Source: MGML01 sp034416335
GTDB lineage: Bacteria; Chloroflexota; Dehalococcoidia; Dehalococcoidales; UBA2162
NCBI GenBank assembly: GCA_034416335.1
Contig: DAOULV010000001.1
Coordinates: 1 to 64,000 of the forward strand
Direction: 5' to 3'
DNA: 64,000 nt
Shown here: one piece after another, positions 33,536-41,717 of the stretch
Layout of the letters: each line of letters opens with the position of its first letter
How positions within the stretch are numbered: the first letter of the stretch is position 1
The notes under the pieces: generated by a model
Seen by the model: only the letters and a program-made list of their open reading frames with translations
Told to the model about the DNA's origin: nothing
Databases searched by the model: none
Position numbers and translations under genes: made by a program

Positions 33536-34381
33536 TTACTTTCCGGACACGGCTTCCAGTAAAAGGCTGATATCCTTCTTGAAAGTATCTATCCAGGTTT
33601 TAGTGGACTCATCCACGCCCGGGAAATTATATAATACCACTCTTTCGCAGCCGAGTTCATCGGCTATCGGTTTTCCCGCGTCCGGGTTATCGTGCAGATT
33701 GTCGACAACCAGTGACACCCCTTCTTCTTTACCCAGGATAATAAGCTCTTCGATTTCACTGAGCGTCGGCGGCACGGGTAAGCCGTACGTTTTCACGATA
33801 TTGAATCCCGCCCATCCGACGAGACCGGCCTGCCACCCGGCACAGATTACATTTATATCAGACAGATTTTTCCCGGAAAGCATTTCCTTTACGTCCTCTT
33901 CCGCAGCCTGGACTTCCTTTCTGTATTCTTCGGCATTTCTCTGATACTCCGCTGCATTCTCACTGTCAGCCTGACTCAGGACGTCGGTTACTTTATCTAT
34001 CGCTTGAAGGTGTACCGGAGGTGTCATCCAGCTTCCGGTTATTTCAATAGCTATGACTTCCATGTTCTCATTATCGGCCGACTCTATCAATGCCGGTACG
34101 TAAACTTCGCCCGGCCAGTTATGCCAGAGGAATAAATCAGCATCAGCCAGCTTCTTGATATCTCCGGGACTGGCGTCGAAATCTCCCGGATGTGAAGCCG
34201 GCGGCACGATGTTTATCACATCTACTTTTTCTCCTCCGATTCTCTCCACAAGCTGCTCAAGGTGTGACGTGCTCGTGACCACCTTCAGTTTGGCAGTCTC
34301 CGTTTTATCGCAGCTAGTAACGAAAATACCCGCTGCGATAAGTGCTGCTGCTAATACAAGAAATATCTTTTTTACGTTCAT
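33536..34381 (-). CDS. znuA: Zinc ABC transporter substrate-binding lipoprotein
   Basis: A 281-residue cluster A-I solute-binding protein. A lipobox FVTSC follows the signal helix (cut near C24). It has candidate metal ligands in ASHPGDFDASP, PPVHLQAI and a long connecting helix between lobes (AEYRKEVQAAEEDV). It lacks the long His-rich loop of many ZnuA proteins. It is the first transporter gene of the znuACB run and is preceded by a Zur-box-like palindrome. Confidence 0.9.
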   Translation of the reverse strand: MNVKKIFLVLAAALIAAGIFVTSCDKTETAKLKVVTSTSHLEQLVERIGGEKVDVINIVPPASHPGDFDASPGDIKKLADADLFLWHNWPGEVYVPALIESADNENMEVIAIEITGSWMTPPVHLQAIDKVTDVLSQADSENAAEYQRNAEEYRKEVQAAEEDVKEMLSGKNLSDINVICAGWQAGLVGWAGFNIVKTYGLPVPPTLSEIEELIILGKEEGVSLVVDNLHDNPDAGKPIADELGCERVVLYNFPGVDESTKTWIDTFKKDISLLLEAVSGK

Positions 34382-34458
34382 ATTAACCTCCCGAACAAAA
34401 TCTTTAACAGATACTTTTTCCGAGTATTCAAACCAGCCCTTGATAGGCTATCGTGCTT

Positions 34459-34476
34459 ATTGCAACTATTTGCATT
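34459..34476. promoter_or_regulatory. Zur-box candidate ahead of znuA
   Basis: ATTGCAA-CTAT-TTGCATT, a 7-4-7 dyad with one mismatch, in the 111 bases between zur and znuA. It matches the palindrome ahead of zur in arm sequence, spacing and length, implying one regulator controls both. Confidence 0.65.
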
Positions 34477-34492
34477 TAATAAGGGCAAAAAA

Positions 34493-34918
34493 TTATCCCT
34501 TTTTACATTTTTGACACAGTCCGAACAGAGCGAGGTGCTTCAAATCGGCATCGAAATCGAAGGCCTGGAGCAGGACGGCTTTTACCGAAAACAGCGCCGA
34601 TTCGTTGATATCGATAACCGAATTACATTTCCGGCAGATCAGGTGATGATGGTGGCCTTTATTCTCGGGGTGATAGCCGACCTTTCCTTCTCCGAGATCT
34701 ATTTCGTATATCAGCCCGAGATGTTTCAACAGATCCAGCGTCCTGTATACCGTGGATATATTTACCCTGGGATATTTCTCGATTACCTGGGCGTAAATCT
34801 CCTCTGCGGTTATATGCGCGTTGCTGTTTTCGATACTGTCCAGTATCATCATTCGCTGGGGTGTTATTCTGTATCCCTGACGGCTTAACTGACCAGCGGT
34901 ATCCCTGTGAAATTCCAC
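34493..34918 (-). CDS. zur: Fur-family metalloregulator, probably Zur
   Basis: A 141-residue Fur-fold repressor. The winged-helix DNA-binding domain (about 10-80) contains GYRITPQRMMILDSIE and the recognition segment NISTVYRTLDLL. The metal sites include GHHHHLICRKCNSVIDI and a C-terminal CQKCKK pair making the structural Cys4 zinc site. Position at the head of znuACB favours a zinc sensor. A perfect palindrome 55 bases upstream is a likely autoregulatory operator. Confidence 0.9.
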   Translation of the reverse strand: MEFHRDTAGQLSRQGYRITPQRMMILDSIENSNAHITAEEIYAQVIEKYPRVNISTVYRTLDLLKHLGLIYEIDLGEGKVGYHPENKGHHHHLICRKCNSVIDINESALFSVKAVLLQAFDFDADLKHLALFGLCQKCKKG

Positions 34919-34972
34919 CTGAACTTACCTTTATCAGGAAATTTGGAATAACTATATCAGAACCCGCAGACT

Positions 34973-34990
34973 ATTGCAAGGGGTTGCAAT
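34973..34990. promoter_or_regulatory. Zur-box candidate ahead of zur
   Basis: ATTGCAA-GGGG-TTGCAAT, a perfect 7-4-7 palindrome, 55 bases before the zur start and just after the end of the upstream methyltransferase gene. It pairs with the site at 34459. Confidence 0.68.
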
Positions 34991-34994
34991 AAAC

Positions 34995-35654
34995 TTATTT
35001 GTCAGCCAGCACACACCAGCTTGAACTGAACTGCATAACGCCGTTGTTATCCCAGTAGTGTTCCTCTACATCGAGTGAATAGCTGTTGAAGTCTCTAAGA
35101 AAATCTGCGATATCACCTTCATCGGCGAAATAGTGAATATCTCCGGGATGAACACTGTTCAAAGGCCTGTACGTATTTTCAGCCATTTTCTCGCCGTTTT
35201 CATATTTCGCGTCACGCCGGGTCGGACAGGTGAAAAAGAACAGCCCCGCCGGTCTGAGGTATTTATGAACAAGCCCTGCCCCTTTGTTAAAATCATTCCG
35301 GTATCCATGATAAAGAACATTATAAGCCATTACCAGGTCGAACGAATCTTTAGGAAATATTTCTTCGGTAAAAGAGCCCCTGATACAGTCGATGTGGAGT
35401 TCCTTTTCAGATGCTTTCCGGCTGAGTATATCCAGGGCATTTTGTGAATCGTCTACCGCCGTTACGTTAAAACCCGATTCTGCAAATAATATGGTATGTC
35501 TTCCGATGCCGCACCCGAGATCGAGAACATCATGTATTTTCCGGCTGTCCAGCCTATCTTTAAGCCTGATAACCTCTTTAGCCGGCTCCTGCCAGTAGTC
35601 CCGCTGTGATTCCTGTTCCCAGTGAGAATCCCAGTTCGATCGACTATTTGTCAC
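34995..35654 (-). CDS. Class I SAM-dependent methyltransferase (TehB-like)
   Basis: A 219-residue methyltransferase. Motif I is VLDLGCGIGRHTILFAE, the acidic residue VTAVDDSQ follows, and MAYNVLYHG lies in the motif II region. The N-terminal WDSHWEQESQRDYWQEPAKE is typical of the tellurite-resistance/TehB-like group of small-molecule methyltransferases. Substrate is unknown. It overlaps dtd by 11 bases and is probably cotranscribed with it. Confidence 0.86.
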   Translation of the reverse strand: MTNSRSNWDSHWEQESQRDYWQEPAKEVIRLKDRLDSRKIHDVLDLGCGIGRHTILFAESGFNVTAVDDSQNALDILSRKASEKELHIDCIRGSFTEEIFPKDSFDLVMAYNVLYHGYRNDFNKGAGLVHKYLRPAGLFFFTCPTRRDAKYENGEKMAENTYRPLNSVHPGDIHYFADEGDIADFLRDFNSYSLDVEEHYWDNNGVMQFSSSWCVLADK

Positions 35655-36111
35655 GTCTGCTCCGCAGCCTGTCCCGGCTGTCCAGCATCACCGTTACCGG
35701 CCCGTCGTTATGTATCTCAACCTGCATATACTGCTGGAAACGCCCGGTCTCCACCTTGAGACCCGCAGCCCGGGTCTTTTCAACGAACTGTTCGAACAGG
35801 AGTTCGGCCTGCTCCGGCGGTGCCGCCTCGGTGAAACTCGGACGCTTTCCCTTTCTGGTATCGGCAAGAAGCGTAAACTGACTTATCAATAACAGTTCGC
35901 CGCCGACATCGGTAACCGAAATGTTAAACCTTCCTTCTTCATCGGCAAATATACGCAGCCCCATCATCTTCGGTACCAGATAATCGATATCGCTTTCCGA
36001 ATCTCCTTCGGCAACCCCGACAAAAGCAACCAGCCCCTGCCCTATCCTGCCGACTTCTTCACCGTCGATACTTACCGATGCCCCGGTTACTCGCTGTAAT
36101 AGAACCTTCAA
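35644..36111 (-). CDS. dtd: D-aminoacyl-tRNA deacylase
   Basis: A 155-residue Dtd protein that hydrolyses D-aminoacyl-tRNAs. Conserved segments are MKVLLQRVTGASVSIDGE, the SQFTLLAD motif with catalytic Ser-Gln context, and the ETGRFQQYMQVEIHNDGPVTVMLDS region holding the NDGPVT motif. Length is normal. It overlaps the methyltransferase gene downstream. Confidence 0.95.
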   Translation of the reverse strand: MKVLLQRVTGASVSIDGEEVGRIGQGLVAFVGVAEGDSESDIDYLVPKMMGLRIFADEEGRFNISVTDVGGELLLISQFTLLADTRKGKRPSFTEAAPPEQAELLFEQFVEKTRAAGLKVETGRFQQYMQVEIHNDGPVTVMLDSRDRLRSRRDK

Positions 36112-36219
36112 TTTCTAATCTCCACTCAACATTCTACCGTAACATTATTGATAGAACAATTTACACGCAAAAACGAATAATCTTTTTCTCAAAATAAGAG
36201 ATACTAAGAGACTGCATAC

Positions 36220-36248
36220 TTGACAAATTTATACGATTTATATAAAAT
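36220..36248 (+). promoter_or_regulatory. Sigma-70-type promoter of the accessory gene pair
   Basis: TTGACA (36220-36225), a 17-base spacer and TAAAAT (36243-36248) precede the ATG at 36286. It is AT-rich like the genes it drives. Confidence 0.7.
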
Positions 36249-36285
36249 ATTTAACTAGTATAACAATCATATATATGGAGAAATC

Positions 36286-36942
36286 ATGGGCGATTATAAA
36301 AATTATTTCCTCTCAATATTTCCAGAAGATGGTTGCGAAGATCTTCTTCGCCAAGTGTTGTTAGGGTATAAGAAGAACTCTGATTTTATGAGAGCACAGG
36401 AATTACAATCCGGCCCTCAGAGTAACGTTTACCCCCATAATCGTATTGCTCATATTGATAACGCACTGCTATCACTTCATAATAAATACCAAGGACTAGC
36501 TGCATCTACTCATGTAAATAGTACAGGTGGCTGGAAATATACTCTAGTATCGTACGGTAATATTAGAATGACAGCGTCATCCGTGAATACTCCCTCAACC
36601 ACACCGAGAGACTCATTATTCCGCAATAGATATGCAAGCAGTCAGATTAGTTTTAGTGAAAACATTGAAAAGGGTGTTTTTGAACTTGATCAATTAATGA
36701 CAATTGAAGAAGGCATCATATATGCACTTATCATTCACGGACCAGCTGTCGACAATCCCAAATTACCCGCTTTTGTACACATTGCATTCCCTAATCACAA
36801 TTGTTCGGAATATCTCGACAGGATAAACCTATTTGATGAATATCCACATGTTGTAAGTTCATTTTATAGTAAAGGTATTGAAATTATACCTGATATGGCT
36901 ACTACTCAATTGAAACTTAATATTGAGGAGCAATCTAAATGA
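36286..36942 (+). CDS. Unknown protein coupled to XRE/ImmA-IrrE peptidase
   Basis: A 218-residue soluble protein with no signal peptide or membrane helix and no motif I recognise. The segment with GIIYALIIHGP and PAFVHIAFPNHNC suggests an alpha/beta core. It has a GGAGAAATC-type ribosome site and ends in an ATGA overlap with the XRE-peptidase gene, the arrangement typical of toxin-antitoxin or defence pairs. AT-rich composition marks it as accessory. It could be the effector half of the pair. Confidence 0.75.
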   Translation: MGDYKNYFLSIFPEDGCEDLLRQVLLGYKKNSDFMRAQELQSGPQSNVYPHNRIAHIDNALLSLHNKYQGLAASTHVNSTGGWKYTLVSYGNIRMTASSVNTPSTTPRDSLFRNRYASSQISFSENIEKGVFELDQLMTIEEGIIYALIIHGPAVDNPKLPAFVHIAFPNHNCSEYLDRINLFDEYPHVVSSFYSKGIEIIPDMATTQLKLNIEEQSK

Positions 36943-38129
36943 AGGGAACACCAGGATTTGTTGGTGACCGTCTTAAGGAAGCCCGGGAAGCTAGAGGATT
37001 AACTGCGACTGCTTTATCTGATTTACTAGCTGTTACTAGGCAAGCCGTATCTTTGTATGAATCATGCGATGCGAGTCCCCAACCTGACGTAATGCAGAGG
37101 ATAGCTAATATATTAAACTTACCAGTGTCATTTTTCCTTAGACCGATTAATCAAACGAATAATAACGCTATATTCTTTAGGGCTCAGAATGCTGCAACTA
37201 AATTAGATAGGGGACGCGGAAGAAGCCGAATGAAATGGCTTTATGAAATTGTTGTTCCCTACTTGCGGCAGTTTGTTACATTACCAGAGGTTAATTTACC
37301 TAAAATAGATATTCCTCAAAATCCACTTCAACTTTCCGATGATGATATCGAAAATATTGCGATCCAAGTAAGAAGAGAGTGGGGATTAGGTGATGGGCCG
37401 ATAAGTAACGTTGTACTCCTACTTGAAAATAACGGGTTTATTGTTACGAGAATAAACCTTGAGTCACCCACTTTAGATGCTTTCAGTAACTTTCCTGTGT
37501 GTTTTGATGGAACCCCATATATCATTCTTGGTGCTGATAAGCAATCAGCTGTTCGCTCAAGATTTGATGCAGGACATGAACTTGGTCACATAATATTACA
37601 TCGAAATGTTAATGAGCGTAAATTAAGAAATAATTCAGAATTTAAAATACTCGAGCAACAAGCTAATCGTTTTTCATCGGCATTTTTAGTACCCATGAAT
37701 AAATTCGCGGAAGATTTCAGTTTACCAACATTAAATGCATTTCAGACTATGAAACCCAAATGGCTGGTATCAATCGGAGTGTTAATAAAAAGAACCTATG
37801 ATCTAGGATTTATCCCTGATGAACACTATCGCAAATTGTGGATTAACTATAACCAAAGAGGTTGGCGAAAGGAAGAGCCTTTAGACGACAAATTACCAGT
37901 TGAACGCCCGCTTGTATTACGTAGGATATTTAACCTTATAACCGAAGAAAAGGTACGAACTCCAGAACAAATAATTGCTGAATTGCCTCTGTCACGAAAA
38001 GACATTGAGGATTTAATGTATTTACAAAAAGGTCAATTGACCATGACATTACCAAACATCGAATTGAAGGATGATACAGATTACAAATCTGCTGTTGAAG
38101 AAGCAGAACGTATTATTAAGGGAGAATAA
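36939..38129 (+). CDS. XRE-type HTH plus ImmA/IrrE-family metallopeptidase
   Basis: A 396-residue protein. Residues 8-65 form an XRE helix-turn-helix (LKEAREARGLTATALSDLLAV…). A central domain holds the zinc peptidase motif HELGH (213-217) with the downstream EQQANRFSSAFLVP region supplying the third ligand. A winged-helix-like C-terminal segment (about 320-396) follows. Relatives act as antirepressors cleaving phage-type repressors or as antitoxin-regulators in two-gene defence modules; RosmerTA is one I recall. ATGA overlap with the upstream gene implies a stoichiometric pair. Confidence 0.88.
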   Translation: MKGTPGFVGDRLKEAREARGLTATALSDLLAVTRQAVSLYESCDASPQPDVMQRIANILNLPVSFFLRPINQTNNNAIFFRAQNAATKLDRGRGRSRMKWLYEIVVPYLRQFVTLPEVNLPKIDIPQNPLQLSDDDIENIAIQVRREWGLGDGPISNVVLLLENNGFIVTRINLESPTLDAFSNFPVCFDGTPYIILGADKQSAVRSRFDAGHELGHIILHRNVNERKLRNNSEFKILEQQANRFSSAFLVPMNKFAEDFSLPTLNAFQTMKPKWLVSIGVLIKRTYDLGFIPDEHYRKLWINYNQRGWRKEEPLDDKLPVERPLVLRRIFNLITEEKVRTPEQIIAELPLSRKDIEDLMYLQKGQLTMTLPNIELKDDTDYKSAVEEAERIIKGE

Positions 38130-38252
38130 ATAATATAGGAAATTTCTATTTGTGTATCTCCACGATAGGTGAGTCATGGAGTTGGTTATTGATTATATCT
38201 ATGGAAGGTCGAGCAATATATCCGTTCGATGAATCAAAAAAGGAGGTGCCTG

Positions 38253-38450
38253 ATGGGTACCAAAAGACCTTATCAAAGGTATAAAGTTCACGTAAAGGGT
38301 AAGGTAGTACATGGAGGTATTACAACCAATTTTGAGAGACGTAAACAAGAACACAAACTAAATTACCCCAAAAGTATTATCAGGAAAGTTGGCGTGAAGG
38401 TATCAGAGGAAGTGGCACGTGAGTGGGAGAGGGAAAAAGGCTTTTGCTGA
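38253..38450 (+). CDS. Small basic protein, GIY-YIG-like
   Basis: A 65-residue basic protein starting at ATG 38253 (AGGAGG 7 bases upstream). The pattern VHGGITTNFERRKQEH followed by EEVAREWEREKGF resembles the start of the GIY-YIG nuclease fold (with V-H-G-G-I-T in the second tyrosine region) as found in tiny phage and plasmid proteins. It is too short to be a complete nuclease. It may be a DNA-associated accessory factor. Confidence 0.6.
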   Translation: MGTKRPYQRYKVHVKGKVVHGGITTNFERRKQEHKLNYPKSIIRKVGVKVSEEVAREWEREKGFC

Positions 38451-38528
38451 ACTATCCTTTCTCCTATGAATTCTTATCATATTTCACCCCTTTTTATAAT
38501 ACTAAGTTTTTCTGCCGATTTAGTCTCG

Positions 38529-38567
38529 AAGTAAGAAGATGTTTCGTCTATAAGCACCTTCTTACTT
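38529..38567. terminator. Large hairpin in the 38.45-38.65 kb gap
   Basis: AAGTAAGAAG-ATG (38529-38541) pairs with CA-CCTTCTTACTT (38555-38567) with one mismatch, giving 12 bp. It is followed by ATTATTT. It probably ends the transcript of the accessory genes. The remainder of the 195-base gap to the transposon has no convincing gene. Confidence 0.5.
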
Positions 38568-38644
38568 ATTATTTCAGTTTAATACCAAGTTTCCCATACA
38601 TTAACACGTATTTGTTTTTCTTTCCTCAAACTAATCCCACTACC

Positions 38645-38652
38645 GCCCCTCC
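38645..38652. repeat. Target-site duplication, left (GCCCCTCC)
   Basis: An 8-bp direct repeat, identical to 41220-41227, immediately outside the left inverted repeat. Eight bases is the duplication length usual for IS6-type DDE transposases. Confidence 0.8.
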
Positions 38653-38689
38653 GGTAAAGTTCAATCGTGGTTTCATGCATTAGGCACTA

Positions 38690-39085
38690 CTACTCAACAT
38701 CGTTATTATTTTTAATTATTTCCATTGCGTTGTTTACTTTGTCTGCCAACTCTTCAAGGTTTTTTACTTTACTTACAAGAACATCAATAGAGATTTCAGA
38801 TATATCTGCGGGAATACATTCTCGTTTTCTAAATGAACTAAAGAAAACCCAAAGTAAACTACAGAAAGAAAATACCGATAATAGAATAAAGATTGACGCA
38901 ACAACCCACCAAAATACAATAAATTCAATAATACGATTATCCATTAAAAATAATACGCCGTTCCTGATATCAAATATTAATGTAAATATAAAAAGTATAA
39001 ATGCGAGAACTGCGAGCCAAATTTGTAGATTATGTGTAGTAGGGTTGTATAATTCAAAAAAACGGGATATTGGTCTTTTATACAT
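38690..39085 (-). CDS. Two-TM protein with C-terminal helix, transposon passenger
   Basis: A 131-residue protein with two membrane helices (about 22-41 and 53-82) and a C-terminal amphipathic helix (NLEELADKVNNAMEII). Its ATG directly abuts the transposase stop, so it is translated from the same message. Its stop codon lies within the subterminal repeat of the transposon. A longer + strand frame over the same bases is less protein-like. Function is unknown. Confidence 0.65.
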   Translation of the reverse strand: MYKRPISRFFELYNPTTHNLQIWLAVLAFILFIFTLIFDIRNGVLFLMDNRIIEFIVFWWVVASIFILLSVFSFCSLLWVFFSSFRKRECIPADISEISIDVLVSKVKNLEELADKVNNAMEIIKNNNDVE

Positions 39086-40201
39086 TTAGTCTTTCCCTCC
39101 GTATATTTTTTCATGCAATGGCGTTAATGTTACGGCAGTCGGATTTGAGTGTTTAGTAACCTGATACTCTGTTTCCGGTATAACGTTTGTATCACGTACC
39201 ACGTCCCGCCAGTCCTTGAATGGTACAGTCTTACTCATAGCCTGTGCAGGCGGGATGTTACCGATACTCTCGTGTTGTTTGAAGAAGTTGTAGTTTATCA
39301 GCCAACCGCCTGTTAATAGCCTGATATGTTTCAGGTCTTGATACTTCTGGAATACCCGTGTCCTTTGTTCGAGTGTCTTATGGAATCTCTCTATCAGGTT
39401 TGTATTGGCTTCCACCTTAAAGGGACCGCCAGCCTTATGCGTGGTATCAGCCCCGAACGCTTCTTCTATGCCCACCAGATAAGATTTTAGCCTGTCAGTT
39501 ACGACTACCTTTGGAGTTTTACCGGCTCTCGATTCAGCCTTCTTCATTAACGCCTTAGCGTCTCTCCCACTACGTGAAAATGATACGTGTGTGGCAAGTA
39601 AGTATCGGGTATCAGCGTCTATGATGTCCCAAAAGTAAACTTTACTCTTACCCAATTTCATATAGGTTTCATCGGCTATCCACGTATTACCGACTACAGG
39701 CTTAAAATTAGCACTCTGTTTTACAGCTTCTTTAGTGAATCTATCTACCCAATTCCAGAAGTTACTTTCACTCATATCCAGGTCATAGTCTTGCCTGAAT
39801 TGTTGCTGGATAGCGTCTAACGGCATACCGCCGTAATACATACCCATTGCGGAAGCTATCTGTTTGGCAGGTGTTTTCATATTCGGGATCGAACCATCAT
39901 TAGAGAATTTACGTTTACAGTCATTGCACCAATAACGCTGTTCACCATTATATGTCCCGTATTTTCGAGTATGGTCATTACCACAATGTACACAGGTAAC
40001 TTTTGACTCTGCACCTGTAACAATACCATCACCCTTAACGATTACCGGTAAGACATTCATTCTACCAGTAGTCTTACCGGATTTACCAATATACCGGATA
40101 TGTTCCTGAATCACTTTATTACCACGTCTAACGCTTCTTACTTCGTAGTCATACCAGTTTCCTGAACGTGGTGGTATTTCTTTAGCACGAATGAAACTCA
40201 T
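39086..40201 (-). CDS. IS6-like DDE transposase with N-terminal zinc ribbon
   Basis: A 371-residue transposase. A zinc ribbon (C70, C73, C92, C95) is followed by a helical region and the catalytic triad D177 (WIADET), D236 (VVVTDR) and E271 (TNLIERFH), with 34 residues between the last two as in the D-D34-E group. All three acidic residues are intact. The N-terminal 50 residues contain a domain seen fused to this class. Its ATG overlaps the upstream gene's stop as ATGA, unusual for a transposase. It should mobilise 38653-41219. Confidence 0.9.
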   Translation of the reverse strand: MSFIRAKEIPPRSGNWYDYEVRSVRRGNKVIQEHIRYIGKSGKTTGRMNVLPVIVKGDGIVTGAESKVTCVHCGNDHTRKYGTYNGEQRYWCNDCKRKFSNDGSIPNMKTPAKQIASAMGMYYGGMPLDAIQQQFRQDYDLDMSESNFWNWVDRFTKEAVKQSANFKPVVGNTWIADETYMKLGKSKVYFWDIIDADTRYLLATHVSFSRSGRDAKALMKKAESRAGKTPKVVVTDRLKSYLVGIEEAFGADTTHKAGGPFKVEANTNLIERFHKTLEQRTRVFQKYQDLKHIRLLTGGWLINYNFFKQHESIGNIPPAQAMSKTVPFKDWRDVVRDTNVIPETEYQVTKHSNPTAVTLTPLHEKIYGGKD

Positions 40202-41139
40202 TTAATTTTCCCCTTATGCTGAACATCAAAATCATGGAAATATTTAATTAAAGCTACTCGCCTTAATACCGTTTTTGTTAGGTCATTCATTCTATCTTTA
40301 TATTTTCTTTCAAAGTCTTGTGTTTTAGCTATAAAACGTTTATAGAGATAGAATAAGTATTTATCTTCTTCATATACCCGTGAATACGTTTTATATAGAG
40401 TAAATGATGCTATCACGTAAGAAGTTACAATATGTCTATCGATAATTCCATCAAGTCTTGTATCGTAATAAGCCCTTTTCAATCGAAGTAACTTATTGAA
40501 ATTATTATTCCAATTCTTATCTTTATCTCGTTCTTCCTCAACCCCAATATGTACGCTGTCCAGGCAGCCAGCAACGATTTTCACATCATCAAATGTCCAC
40601 TGTTTATCTACATCTACGAGATTCTTATAATTAGCTAAAAGTCCTGCTATTCTTTCGACTTCGTATTCATCTTCTGGAAGACTGGGGGCTTCCAGTCCAA
40701 GTTTCTTTCTAAAATCATCAATAAATTTCCCCCAATCTCCAAATTTTACTATGTTTAGTTCGTTAGCTATTAGTTTCGTAGCAGTTTGTATTTCTTCAAT
40801 GCTTACTTCTCTTTTTTCGGCTCTTTTTTCTATCTGCATCATTCTTGTGTTCATACTATCGAGTGTTATTTCTATTTGCTTTGAAAAATCATCCCAATAG
40901 TTTTTCTTGGTTTTATATGCTATCCAACTTAATATTAAAACCAATAATATTAGTGGTATATAGCTTATGAATTCTGCCATAGTCCACCCCTGAATAAGCT
41001 TATCGAAAAACAATTCTTCGAGTAGACCAAAGGCAACAAAACGAATAACTGTAATGACAAAAAGAATTGATGATGGAATAGAATAGACAGGATTTTTAAG
41101 GCGTTCCCAAAATAATAGTAGAAAAGTAGGAGTACGCAT
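40198..41139 (-). CDS. Membrane-anchored coiled-coil protein, transposon passenger
   Basis: A 313-residue protein with two N-terminal membrane helices (about 20-40 and 56-74) and a long helical, charged cytosolic part including a coiled coil (about 80-135, SMNTRMMQIEKRAEKREVS). It starts at ATG 41139 behind AGGGGTGAAC and ends overlapping the transposase start. No known domain is recognised. It is the promoter-proximal gene of the transposon operon, so the transposase depends on its translation. Confidence 0.7.
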   Translation of the reverse strand: MRTPTFLLLFWERLKNPVYSIPSSILFVITVIRFVAFGLLEELFFDKLIQGWTMAEFISYIPLILLVLILSWIAYKTKKNYWDDFSKQIEITLDSMNTRMMQIEKRAEKREVSIEEIQTATKLIANELNIVKFGDWGKFIDDFRKKLGLEAPSLPEDEYEVERIAGLLANYKNLVDVDKQWTFDDVKIVAGCLDSVHIGVEEERDKDKNWNNNFNKLLRLKRAYYDTRLDGIIDRHIVTSYVIASFTLYKTYSRVYEEDKYLFYLYKRFIAKTQDFERKYKDRMNDLTKTVLRRVALIKYFHDFDVQHKGKIK

Positions 41140-41219
41140 TGTTCACCCCTGTACCTTAGAGTCAGTAAAGGCATTATACCCTTACTAGGCACTACGCACA
41201 ACCAAGAGTGAACTTTAGG

Positions 41220-41227
41220 GCCCCTCC
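41220..41227. repeat. Target-site duplication, right (GCCCCTCC)
   Basis: The right copy of the 8-bp direct repeat flanking the transposon. Confidence 0.8.
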
Positions 41228-41341
41228 TTTTTTCTGGACTTTCAGGTAAAAATGGGGTAGAATTATATTAGTCAAGGATATTCAGAGGGGTAGTATATAG
41301 GATGACTCTGAAGACGTTTTTTAAAGCTGGATTAGAAAATT

Positions 41342-41370
41342 ACGCCGGGCTGGAATAGTCGGCGTTTTTT
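41342..41370 (+). terminator. Intrinsic terminator in leader of SWIM gene
   Basis: ACGCCG (41342-41347) pairs with CGGCGT (41360-41365), followed by six T. It is only 20 bases ahead of the SWIM-protein ATG and about 60 bases after a possible short transcribed leader. Since no gene lies just upstream on this strand, it may be an attenuator rather than a gene-end terminator. Confidence 0.65.
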
Positions 41371-41389
41371 ATTTACAGGAGGTGCGTTG

Positions 41390-41653
41390 ATGCAGTCAAG
41401 CCTGATAGGCAAAATAGAGAAAGCCAAGCGGTATGCAGAGGAAAAAGACAGGATAACCTTCTCCGAATTAACGGTCAGTTTCCGCGGGGAAAACGACAAT
41501 TATGAGACTTCTTATCGCAACGGCGCGTGGCATTGCACCTGCCATTTCTTCTCCACCTGGGAAACCTGCAGCCACACCATGGCTATGGAGAAAATCCTGG
41601 GTAACATGCTCCCCGAAGAAGCCAGGTCCACTCAGTTCGACCTCATACCCTGA
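41390..41653 (+). CDS. SWIM zinc-finger small protein
   Basis: An 87-residue protein with the SWIM signature CxC-N-CxH: CTC in HCTCHFF, then CSH in WETCSHTMAM. The SWIM module binds DNA or protein. I start at ATG 41390 because GGAGG is 7 bases upstream. Stand-alone short SWIM proteins are common and functionally unassigned. It is preceded by an attenuator-like terminator. Confidence 0.85.
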   Translation: MQSSLIGKIEKAKRYAEEKDRITFSELTVSFRGENDNYETSYRNGAWHCTCHFFSTWETCSHTMAMEKILGNMLPEEARSTQFDLIP

Positions 41654-41717
41654 TAACTGACTGCAGCTGCCGAATATCACCGGAGGAAAAATCCTTCGGT
41701 GATATTCTTCGTATCTT

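Larger units (their letters stand above)
38653..41219 (-). mobile_element. 2.57-kb IS6-like transposon with two membrane passenger genes
   Basis: Both ends start with two bases then an inverted repeat: TAAAGTTCAATCGTGGTT at 38655-38672 and, read inwards on the other strand, TAAAGTTCACTCTTGGTT at 41217-41200 (16 of 18 identical). The element is flanked by the 8-bp duplication GCCCCTCC. Subterminal TAGGCACTAC occurs in direct orientation at 38681 and 41186. Three genes fill it as one overlapping minus-strand operon: membrane/coiled-coil protein, DDE transposase, small membrane protein. The intact ends and ORFs suggest a recent insertion. Confidence 0.85.

Noticed and set aside
38423..38683. 86-codon frame after the GIY-YIG-like gene
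   Set aside because: Overlaps the previous gene and a hairpin, lacks a ribosome site, and ends inside the transposon terminus.
38667..39089. 140-codon frame on the + strand within the transposon
   Set aside because: The minus-strand frame over the same bases has clear membrane helices and abuts the transposase stop; the + frame has neither.
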